From Cellulomonas sp. (lineage in GTDB: Bacteria; Actinomycetota; Actinomycetes; Actinomycetales; Cellulomonadaceae), in assembly GCA_027451305.1 (NCBI GenBank), contig DAIDJQ010000188.1, positions 1-14,058 on the forward strand: 14,058 nucleotides of DNA, written 5' to 3'. Every line of letters begins with the position of its first letter. The first letter of the stretch is position 1. The notes beneath the pieces were generated by a model. It ran no database searches, was not told the origin of the DNA, and saw only the letters and a list, made by a program, of their open reading frames with translations. Made by a program: the position numbers and the translations under genes. Below are positions 1 to 5,863 of this stretch, piece after piece.

Positions 1-776
1 GGGTACTCGGCCGCGACACGGTCGATCATGGCGGCGAACGCGCCGACGTCCAGGCTCGAGAGGTTCTCGTCGACACCGGCCACCTCGAAGCCGAGAGCGG
101 CGGTGAAGTCCTCCTCGTTGCCGATCATCACGTCCACGTGCCGGGCGATCTCCCGGTTCACCTCCTGGGCGCGGGCCTGTCCGCCGATGGCCTTCCAGAG
201 GCTGGGCCGGTAGTTCAGGTCGTAGGAGACGACCGTGCCGTGCCGGTGCGCCGCCTCGACGGCGGCGAGCGTCGTCGCCGCGCTCGTCTCGGAGAGGGCG
301 GCGAAGATGCCGCCGGTGTGGAACCACCGCACGCCCAGCTCGCCGAACAGGTGGTCCCAGTCGACGTCCTGCGCCCGCAGCTGGCTCGCCGCGGTCAGCC
401 CGCGATCGGACACACCGACGGCGCCTCGCACGCCGAACCCGCGCTCGGTGAAGTTCAGGCCGTTGCGCACCGTGCGGCCCACGCCGTCGAACGGCATCCA
501 CCGGATGAAGGAGGTGTCCACCCCGCCCTGCAGGACGAGGTCCTCGACGAGGCGGCCCACCTCGTTGTCCGCCAGTGCCGTCACGACGGCGGCGCGCAGC
601 CCGAAGGCCCGCCGCAGACCGCGGGCGACGTTGTACTCGCCGCCACCCTCCCAGACGTGGAACTCGCGAGCCGTGCGGACCCGGCCCTCCCCGGGGTCGA
701 GCCGCAGCATCACCTCACCGAGGGAGACGGCGTCGTACCGGGTGTCGGCGGCGGGGCGGATCGTCAGGGCAGACAC
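1..776 (-). CDS. kdgK: 2-keto-3-deoxygluconate kinase, PfkB family (C-terminus cut by window edge)
   Basis: Cytosolic sugar kinase that would phosphorylate 2-keto-3-deoxygluconate (KDG) to KDPG with ATP, feeding the aldolase encoded just upstream. About 258 residues are visible of a family length near 310-330. The N-terminal PfkB/ribokinase glycine signature EGGGEYNVARG is at residues 43-53. DLNYRPSLW at 186-194 is the sugar-kinase segment typical of KdgK-like members. The C-terminal anion-hole/catalytic GAGD motif would lie beyond the left edge and cannot be checked. The GTG start at 776 has GGAG six bases upstream. The 41-bp gap to eda suggests one transcript. The KDG assignment rests on family likeness and on eda, kduI and kduD nearby; another PfkB substrate cannot be excluded from the sequence alone. 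Confidence 0.87.
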   Translation of the reverse strand, partial: MSALTIRPAADTRYDAVSLGEVMLRLDPGEGRVRTAREFHVWEGGGEYNVARGLRRAFGLRAAVVTALADNEVGRLVEDLVLQGGVDTSFIRWMPFDGVGRTVRNGLNFTERGFGVRGAVGVSDRGLTAASQLRAQDVDWDHLFGELGVRWFHTGGIFAALSETSAATTLAAVEAAHRHGTVVSYDLNYRPSLWKAIGGQARAQEVNREIARHVDVMIGNEEDFTAALGFEVAGVDENLSSLDVGAFAAMIDRVAAEY

Positions 777-817
777 GGATGCTCCAGGGTCGGGGTCGGG
801 CGCGGAGGGTGCCGGCG

Positions 818-1453
818 TCAGGGACGCAGCGTGGTGGCGAGCCGGACGGCCTCCGCGACGAGCGCGCGAACGCCTGCCATGTCGCCGGCGCGGACGCGGT
901 CCCGGGGCACCATCCACGAACCGCCGACGGCCTTGACCGAGGGCAGTGCGAGGTACTCCCCGAGGTTCGCCGGCCCGACGCCGCCGGTGGGCACGAAGCC
1001 GATGCCGGCGAACGGGGCGGCGAGGGCCGCGATCGCCGCCGCGCCGCCGGATGTCCCGGCGGGGAAGAACTTGACCGTGGAGAGCCCGAGCGCGAGCGCG
1101 GCCTGGACCTCAGTCGCCGTGACGGCGCCGGGCAGCGCGAGGACGCCGTGCTCCTGCGCCCGCTCCACGACGGCCCGGTCGGTGCCGGGCGACACGATGT
1201 AGTGCGCGCCGGCGGCCACCGCGGCGTCCACCTGGGCTGCCGTGAGCACCGTGCCCGCACCCACCAGGACGTCGCCCCGGTCGCTCATGGCGCGGATGGC
1301 GTCGGCGGCCGCCGCCGTGCGGAAGGTGACCTCGGCGACCGGCAGCCCGCCGTCGACGAGGGCCTGGGCGAGAGGGGAGGCCTGGGCAGCGTCGTCGATC
1401 ACGACGACGGGCACCAGGCGATGGGCGGCGAGCTGGTCGATCACGTTCGGCAC
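818..1453 (-). CDS. eda: KDPG aldolase (2-dehydro-3-deoxy-6-phosphogluconate aldolase)
   Basis: Class I aldolase that cleaves KDPG to pyruvate and glyceraldehyde-3-phosphate; it is also able to act on 4-hydroxy-2-oxoglutarate in some relatives. At 211 residues it has the usual single TIM-barrel length. Visible family marks are catalytic Glu41 in VAEVTFRT, GAGTV at 65-69, the Schiff-base lysine Lys128 in STVKFFPA, and the phosphate-binding FVPTGGV loop at 153-159. The start is GTG at 1453, preceded by GGAAG at good spacing. It is the first gene of an eda-kdgK pair and lies 119 bp after iclR on the same strand, with a plausible promoter of its own in that gap. It finishes the uronate route that the plus-strand genes begin. 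Confidence 0.95.
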   Translation of the reverse strand: MPNVIDQLAAHRLVPVVVIDDAAQASPLAQALVDGGLPVAEVTFRTAAAADAIRAMSDRGDVLVGAGTVLTAAQVDAAVAAGAHYIVSPGTDRAVVERAQEHGVLALPGAVTATEVQAALALGLSTVKFFPAGTSGGAAAIAALAAPFAGIGFVPTGGVGPANLGEYLALPSVKAVGGSWMVPRDRVRAGDMAGVRALVAEAVRLATTLRP

Positions 1454-1458
1454 TTGTC

Positions 1459-1499
1459 TTCCGTTTCGCTAGTCGCAACGCCTGTAACGGTGAACGGAA
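1459..1499 (-). repeat. Dyad overlapping the eda transcription start and Shine-Dalgarno
   Basis: Arms TTCCGTT (1459-1465 on the plus strand) and AACGGAA (1493-1499) are perfect 7-bp inverted repeats separated by 27 bases. On the minus strand the start-proximal arm includes the GGAA of the eda ribosome binding site. The other arm sits at the predicted transcription start, so the element may be a DNA operator rather than an RNA stem. It could also be chance. Confidence 0.3.
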
Positions 1500-1501
1500 C
1501 G

Positions 1502-1530
1502 AGTATGCCACAGCGAATCAGGGGGCCCAA
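1502..1530 (-). promoter_or_regulatory. Candidate promoter for eda-kdgK
   Basis: Read on the minus strand, TTGGGC (1530-1525) and CATACT (1507-1502) are separated by exactly 17 bases, close to a sigma-70-type -35/-10 pair. The predicted transcription start near 1495 leaves a leader of about 40 nt before the GTG of eda. The spacer contains TGATTCG, similar to TGAATCG in the spacer of the divergent operon promoter. The surrounding 1455-1520 is visibly AT-richer than the genes. This is pattern-based only. Confidence 0.5.
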
Positions 1531-1572
1531 GGGGCACCCGACGGCTCACGGCGGCACCCCGCTATCCGGACC

Positions 1573-2391
1573 TCATCGCGGCGGGAGCGTGAGCCCGGCC
1601 GGCAGCAACGGGGGGAGCACCTCGCACATCGTGCGGTACAGCTCGGTGACCCGGTCCTCGCTCATCCGCTCGATCGGCGCGGTCAGGCTCACCGCAGCCA
1701 CAGCGGCGCCACCCGTCGCGGCGCCTGCCGCGCCGGAGGCGGCCCCGCGCACCAAGGGCACGGCGACGCAGGCGATGGTGTCCTCGTTCTCGGCCGTCTC
1801 GACGGCGTAGCCCCGGGCTCGCGCCCGCTCGATCTCGAACCAGACGTGGTCGGCGTCGACGACGCGGGAGTGGGGGAGCGGGCCCGCGCTCGTCGCGCGG
1901 ACGTATCCGTCCACCACCTCGCGCGACGTCCCCGCGTAGGCGAGCATCGCTCGCCCGAGCGCGGTCGTCGCCGCCCAACGGCGTCGACCGACCGCCGACC
2001 ACACCCGCACCGGCCGGTCCGGCTCGACCTTGTCGAGGTAGACGACCTCGGCTCCGGAGAGCACGCCGAGGTGCACCAGCTCGTCGGTCGCCGAGCACAG
2101 CGCGACGAGCGCACCGTGCAGCAGCGACGGGAGGCTGCCCTCGTCGAGGTACCGGTCCGCCAGTGCGACCGCCGCCCTTCCCAGCCGGTAACGGCCCGTC
2201 TCCGGGTCCTGGCCGACGAAGTCCCGGTGTCGCAACGCGCCGAGCGTCCGGTGCGCGGTCGTCTTGTGCATACCGGCCACGGCCGCCACCTCGGCCAGCG
2301 TGGCGCCCTCCGCGCCTCGTGACGCCAGCGCCTCCAGCAGCCGCAACGCGCGATCCACGCTCTCGAGAGGCGACGCCGCCTCCATGTCCAT
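1573..2391 (-). CDS. IclR-family transcriptional regulator (KdgR-like)
   Basis: DNA-binding regulator, probably the local sensor of a uronate-pathway intermediate such as KDG. With the ATG at 2391 it has 272 residues, normal for the family. The N-terminal winged helix-turn-helix covers roughly residues 10-70, with TLAEVAAVAGMHKTTAHRTL as the recognition unit. The C-terminal effector domain shows VHLGVLSGAEVVYLDKVE, ATTALGRAMLAYA and GYAVETAENEDTIACVAVPL. Start choice is uncertain: two GTGs lie at 2403 and 2400 and another ATG at 2385 (a GAG six bases upstream of 2385). The frame stays open to 2607, but that part has regulatory composition. An Ala/Gly-rich insert sits in the loop before AAVSLTAPIE. 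Its place between the two arms of the cluster supports local control; calling it KdgR is inference. Confidence 0.9.
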   Translation of the reverse strand: MDMEAASPLESVDRALRLLEALASRGAEGATLAEVAAVAGMHKTTAHRTLGALRHRDFVGQDPETGRYRLGRAAVALADRYLDEGSLPSLLHGALVALCSATDELVHLGVLSGAEVVYLDKVEPDRPVRVWSAVGRRRWAATTALGRAMLAYAGTSREVVDGYVRATSAGPLPHSRVVDADHVWFEIERARARGYAVETAENEDTIACVAVPLVRGAASGAAGAATGGAAVAAVSLTAPIERMSEDRVTELYRTMCEVLPPLLPAGLTLPPR

Positions 2392-2478
2392 CTCGGTCAC
2401 CACGGGCCCAGGGTACGGGCGCTCGGCACAGCCGGGCGCAGGTGGCGCGAGGGGTGCGCCGCACGGGGGCGAAGGTCC

Positions 2479-2508
2479 TTGACGACGTTTGAATCGATCC
2501 AGTAGCGT
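2479..2508 (+). promoter_or_regulatory. Candidate promoter of the transporter-kduI operon with IclR-type operator in the spacer
   Basis: TTGACG (2479-2484) and TAGCGT (2503-2508, fitting the actinobacterial TAnnnT form) are 18 bases apart. Inside the spacer, TGAATCGATCCA (2490-2501) is a 12-bp palindrome with five of six base pairs matched. It resembles the TGRA...TYCA operator shape known for the IclR family. An operator here would block RNA polymerase directly, giving repression relieved by a pathway intermediate. The site lies about 85-100 bp upstream of the iclR start, so it might also serve autoregulation. Neither promoter nor binding has been shown; both are read from pattern. Confidence 0.55.
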
Positions 2509-2519
2509 CTCGTCATCTT

Positions 2520-2544
2520 CCGGTCGCAGCAATGCTGGTTCCGG
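2520..2544. repeat. 25-bp interrupted dyad just downstream of the operon promoter
   Basis: The core CAGCA-a-TGCTG (2527-2537) is a perfect 5-1-5 palindrome. It is flanked symmetrically by CCGG at 2520-2523 and 2541-2544, each three bases from the core. It starts about 12 bases after the predicted -10 element, in the early transcribed region. It may be a second operator for a different regulator or an mRNA hairpin in the leader. Confidence 0.45.
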
Positions 2545-2557
2545 TAGGCGCAACGTT

Positions 2558-2588
2558 CGAGTGGGCGGCCACCTGGCCCGCACACTCG
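2558..2588 (+). other. Leader hairpin upstream of the transporter gene
   Basis: CGAGTG (2558-2563) pairs with CACTCG (2583-2588). Between them GGCC-acct-GGCC forms a small inner hairpin. A weaker stem TCGTC/GACGA follows at 2632-2647, next to the transporter start region. If transcription starts near 2515, these lie in a leader of about 145 nt. A role in attenuation or mRNA stability is only a possibility. Confidence 0.3.
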
Positions 2589-2660
2589 CCATGAGCCCCC
2601 ATCCCATCCCGGAGGGACCGACGACGGCCCCTCGTCACTGTCGACGAAAGAGATGCGCGA

Positions 2661-4049
2661 ATGAGCACCACACCTCCGGCGGAGAGCCGGTCCGAGGCGG
2701 CCGTCGGCCACCGCGATCCGAAGCGCGCCGCGATGAGCGGCTGGATCGGGAGCGCCTTGGAGTACTACGACTTCGCGTTGTACTCCCAGGCCGCAGCGCT
2801 CGTCTTCCCGGCCGTCTTCTTCCCGTCCAAGAACCCGACCGTCGCGATCATCTCCTCGCTCGCGACGTACGCGATCGGCTACGTCGCCCGCCCGGTCGGC
2901 GCGATCGTCCTCGGCGCCTTCGGCGACCGCCACGGCCGCAAGAACGTGCTGGTCTTCGCGATGCTGCTGATGGGCTTCTCGACGTTCGCCGTCGGACTGC
3001 TGCCGACCTACGCGAAGGTCGGCGCCCTCGCTCCGGCGCTCCTGGTCGTTCTGCGGCTCATCCAGGGCTTCGCCGTCGCCGGGGAGCTCGGCGGCGCGAG
3101 CGCGATGATCGTCGAGCACGCCCCCGACAACCGGCGCGGGTTCTTCGCCAGCTTCAGCCTCCAGGGCACGCAGGCCGGCTCGATCCTCGCCACCGGCATC
3201 ATGCTGCCTCTGGCGGCGGTACTGCCGGACGCGCAGTTCAACTCGTGGGGCTGGCGCGTGCCGTTCCTGCTCTCGTCCCTGGTCATCCTGGCCGGCTACG
3301 TCATCCGGCGCCGGGTGCAGGAGCCGCCGGCGTACGTCGCAGCGCAGAAGGCCGCCCAGCAGACCGCGAAGCGTCAGCAGCTGCCGATCATCGACCTGCT
3401 GCGGCACCACCCGTGGCTGTGGGTGCGCTGCGTGATCATGACGTTCACCAACGTGATCGGCATGGCAACCCTCGTCTTCGGGGTGTCCTACGCCACCCAG
3501 AAGGGCTACGGGATCGGCTTCTCCAAGAGCGCCTTCCTGTGGGTCACGCTGGTGGCCAACATCGTCGCGGTCGCCACCATCCCGCTGTTCGGCGCACTGT
3601 CCGACCGGATCGGCCGCAAGATCTTCATGATCGCCGGGGGCCTCGGCGGCGGTCTGCTCTCGATCGCCTACCTCGGGGCGGTCGCCGCCAAGAACCTGTT
3701 CCTGGTGTTCGTGATGGTGATCATCGTGCAGGGCCTGCTGTTCCAGATGTGGAACGCGACCTTCGCCACGTTCTTCCAGGAGCAGTTCCCGATGCGGATC
3801 CGGGTGACGGGCTTCGCCTTCTCGCAGAACGTGGGCCTCATGCTCGCGTCGTTCTTCCCGACGATCTTCACGGCGATCGCCCCTCCGGGATCGCACGACG
3901 TCCCGCTGGTGATCGGCATGACGACCTTCGCCATCACCGTGGTGGCCGCCGTGGCGACCATGCTGACCCGCGAGACCAAGGGCACCGCGCTCGGGGACCT
4001 CGGGGCGCCTGCGGTGCAGCCTCGGGAGACGGTCGCGGCGCGCGTCTGA
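2661..4049 (+). CDS. MFS transporter, metabolite:H+ symporter (MHS) type
   Basis: Inner-membrane secondary transporter of 462 residues with the alternating hydrophobic blocks of a 12-helix MFS protein. MHS-type marks are GSALEYYDFALYS at the first membrane segment (residues 30-42), the motif-A loop GDRHGRKN at 88-95, the repeated loop GALSDRIGRK at 311-320, and RLIQGFAVAGELGGA in the middle of the N-terminal half. The subfamily includes carriers for alpha-ketoglutarate, citrate, shikimate and proline/betaine, so a carboxylated substrate is expected. As first gene of the uronate operon it probably imports a uronate, KDG or an unsaturated oligouronide. The exact substrate cannot be told from sequence. 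The ATG at 2661 has a purine-rich AAAGAGA upstream. A 145-bp gap with a long hairpin separates it from the next gene. Confidence 0.9.
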   Translation: MSTTPPAESRSEAAVGHRDPKRAAMSGWIGSALEYYDFALYSQAAALVFPAVFFPSKNPTVAIISSLATYAIGYVARPVGAIVLGAFGDRHGRKNVLVFAMLLMGFSTFAVGLLPTYAKVGALAPALLVVLRLIQGFAVAGELGGASAMIVEHAPDNRRGFFASFSLQGTQAGSILATGIMLPLAAVLPDAQFNSWGWRVPFLLSSLVILAGYVIRRRVQEPPAYVAAQKAAQQTAKRQQLPIIDLLRHHPWLWVRCVIMTFTNVIGMATLVFGVSYATQKGYGIGFSKSAFLWVTLVANIVAVATIPLFGALSDRIGRKIFMIAGGLGGGLLSIAYLGAVAAKNLFLVFVMVIIVQGLLFQMWNATFATFFQEQFPMRIRVTGFAFSQNVGLMLASFFPTIFTAIAPPGSHDVPLVIGMTTFAITVVAAVATMLTRETKGTALGDLGAPAVQPRETVAARV

Positions 4050-4065
4050 GAACGACGGCCCGGCG

Positions 4066-4119
4066 CCGGCCAGGTGCCCGACACCACGGACGACGACGTG
4101 CGTGCGGGCGCCTGGCCGG
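4066..4119 (+). other. Long intercistronic hairpin after the transporter gene
   Basis: A 15-bp arm at 4066-4080 (CCGGCCAGGTGCCCG) is complementary to 4105-4119 with a single difference, which is a G-U pair in RNA. The 24-nt loop itself can fold through CACG/CGTG. It starts 16 bases after the transporter stop and has no T-run. It may be a partial terminator, or a stem that fixes relative levels of transporter and downstream enzymes. Confidence 0.6.
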
Positions 4120-4194
4120 GCAAGCCGGCGGCCGACCCGGCCGAGGGCGACCTGCCACCGGCACCCGATCGAACCGACATCTGCGGAGGTCATG

Positions 4195-4575
4195 ATGACG
4201 CGCTACTGCTTCACCTCCCGGGTCGACCCCCGGCACCTCGCCGAGTACCGCGCGCGGCACGCCGCCGTGTGGCCCGAGATGCTCGCGGCGCTCCGGGACG
4301 CCGGGTGGCGGCACTACTCGCTGTTCCTCGACGAGGGCGGTCTGCTCGTCGGATTCTTCGAGGCCGACGACAAGGACCTCGCCCAGGCGCGCATGGCCGC
4401 GACCGAGGTCAACGCCCGGTGGCAGGCGCAGATGGCGGACCTGTTCTCCGGCGACGGGAACCCGGACGAGGGTTTCACCTACCTGCCGGAGGTCTTCAAC
4501 CTCGAGGACCAGCTCCGGACCGCCGGGCTGCCTGCCGGCGCCCCGCCGGTCGACAACGGTCCGGCCCGGGCCTAG
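4195..4575 (+). CDS. L-rhamnose mutarotase family protein (RhaM/DUF718-like)
   Basis: Small cytosolic epimerase-type protein of 126 residues, somewhat longer than E. coli RhaM (104) because of a C-terminal tail. RhaM interconverts the anomers of L-rhamnose. The characteristic RHAAVWPEM occurs at residues 21-29, placing His22 where the catalytic histidine of RhaM sits. GWRHYSLFLDE (37-47) and RWQAQMADLF (75-84) match the two other conserved blocks. Two adjacent ATGs exist at 4192 and 4195; the second is preferred because GGAGG at 4185-4189 is then five bases away. Rhamnose alternates with galacturonate in rhamnogalacturonan I, so the enzyme fits beside a hydrolase that would release rhamnose. 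No rhamnose kinase or dehydrogenase is seen here, so its real sugar may differ. Confidence 0.85.
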   Translation: MTRYCFTSRVDPRHLAEYRARHAAVWPEMLAALRDAGWRHYSLFLDEGGLLVGFFEADDKDLAQARMAATEVNARWQAQMADLFSGDGNPDEGFTYLPEVFNLEDQLRTAGLPAGAPPVDNGPARA

Positions 4576-4588
4576 ACAGGCCGGCAAC

Positions 4589-4603
4589 GGACCACGGTGG
4601 TCC
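4589..4603. repeat. Perfect 7-1-7 palindrome between the mutarotase and GH105 genes
   Basis: GGACCAC-g-GTGGTCC is perfectly self-complementary and ends 35 bases before the GH105 ATG, within a 63-bp gap. It could be a short mRNA stem (six pairs with a three-base loop) or a protein site. A competing pairing GGTCC/GGACC overlaps its right side. Confidence 0.4.
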
Positions 4604-4638
4604 CAGTCCCGGACCAGCACGACGAACGGAGAACGGTG

Positions 4639-5799
4639 ATGACGCAGGCGGCCGACGGCACGCGACGGGTGTGGCCCGTCAAGCACAGCCCGCTGCTGCG
4701 CGCCCCCGAGCGGTTCATCGCCCGGGACGGGATCAAGGAGCTGGTCCGGCGGCTGACGGACAACCTCGTCGGCATCACGGACGAGACGGGGGAGTTCCTG
4801 CTCCGGCTCGACGACGGACGGGTGATCGACACCAAGGGCTGGGCGGGCTGGGAGTGGACCCACGGCGTCGGCCTGTACGGGATCTGGCAGTACTACGACC
4901 AGACCGGTGAGCCGGCGATGCTCGACGTCGTCGACTCCTGGTTCGCCGCCCGGCTCGCCGAAGGCACCACGAAGAACGTCAACACGATGGCCCCGTTCCT
5001 CACCCTGGCCTACCGGTACGAGGAGACGCGCGACCGCACGCTCCTGCCGTGGCTCGACTCGTGGGCCGAGTGGGCGATGCGCCAGATGCCGCGCACCCCG
5101 CACGGCGGCATGCAGCACGTCACGCTGGCGGAGGAGAACCACCACCAGCTGTGGGACGACACGCTGATGATGACGGTCCTGCCGCTGACGAAGATCGGCC
5201 TGCTGCTGGACCGGCCGCAGTACGTCCGCGAGGCGACGTTCCAGTTCCTCACCCACGTGGCCTACCTGATGGACCGTGAGACCGGGCTCTGGTTCCACGG
5301 CTGGACCTTCGAGGGCCACCACAGCTTCGCGAGGGCACGGTGGGCGCGCGGCAACTCGTGGCTGACCATGGTGGTCCCCGACTTCCTCGAGCTGGTGGAC
5401 CTGCCGGAGTCCGACCCGGTGCGTCGCTTCCTCGTCGAGGTCCTCGACGCTCAGGTCGCCGCGCTGGCCGAGCTGCAGGACGGGTCCGGGCTGTGGCACA
5501 CGCTGCTCGACGACCCGTCGTCCTACCTCGAGGCGTCGGCGACGGCGGGGTTCGCCTACGGGATCCTCAAGGCGGTCCGCAAGGGGTACCTCGACCCCCG
5601 GTACGGCGCCGTCGCGGAACGCGCGGTCCGTGCGGTGGTCGCGAACGTCTCGGACGACGGCGAGCTGCAGCAGGTGTCGTTCGGCACCGGGATGGGCGCC
5701 GACCTGGACTTCTACCGCAGCATCCCGCGCACGTCGATGCCCTACGGGCAGGCCATGGCGATCCTGTGCCTGGCCGAGTACCTGCGCACCTACTGCTGA
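4639..5799 (+). CDS. Unsaturated (rhamno)galacturonyl hydrolase, GH105/GH88-type
   Basis: Alpha6/alpha6-barrel hydrolase of 386 residues that hydrates the C4-C5 double bond of a terminal unsaturated uronic acid and so releases it. Conserved segments seen are GWEWTHGVGLYGIWQYY (70-86), KNVNTMAPFLTLAY (112-125), the catalytic-aspartate block QLWDDTLMM (170-178), LWFHGWTFEGHHSF (217-230), WARGNSW (235-241) and ATAGFAYGILKA near the end. The ATG at 4639 has GGAGA six bases upstream; an upstream GTG at 4597 lies inside a palindrome and is less likely. No signal peptide is visible, so it acts in the cytosol on imported products. GH105 is favoured over GH88 because of DTL and W-RGN-W, but the linkage specificity cannot be told. 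Confidence 0.9.
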   Translation: MTQAADGTRRVWPVKHSPLLRAPERFIARDGIKELVRRLTDNLVGITDETGEFLLRLDDGRVIDTKGWAGWEWTHGVGLYGIWQYYDQTGEPAMLDVVDSWFAARLAEGTTKNVNTMAPFLTLAYRYEETRDRTLLPWLDSWAEWAMRQMPRTPHGGMQHVTLAEENHHQLWDDTLMMTVLPLTKIGLLLDRPQYVREATFQFLTHVAYLMDRETGLWFHGWTFEGHHSFARARWARGNSWLTMVVPDFLELVDLPESDPVRRFLVEVLDAQVAALAELQDGSGLWHTLLDDPSSYLEASATAGFAYGILKAVRKGYLDPRYGAVAERAVRAVVANVSDDGELQQVSFGTGMGADLDFYRSIPRTSMPYGQAMAILCLAEYLRTYC

Positions 5800-5863
5800 A
5801 CCGCGCCGCACCCGCCGAGACCCGACGGGCGTCGCACGCCGCCCGCACAAGGAGAGCACCCCC

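Noticed and set aside
138..1202. Plus-strand open frame of 354 codons over kdgK and eda
   Set aside because: It runs antisense to two genes with intact catalytic motifs and has no motif of its own.
2392..2607. N-terminal extension of the IclR regulator back to 2607
   Set aside because: The extra segment lacks family likeness and would cover the divergent promoter and operator; family length and start motifs favour 2385-2403.
2397..4193. A 598-codon open frame on the minus strand opposite the transporter
   Set aside because: Its product is rich in Arg, Glu, Asp, His and Gly with no recognisable motif. The plus-strand frame encodes a clear MFS protein. Long antisense frames are expected at this GC content.
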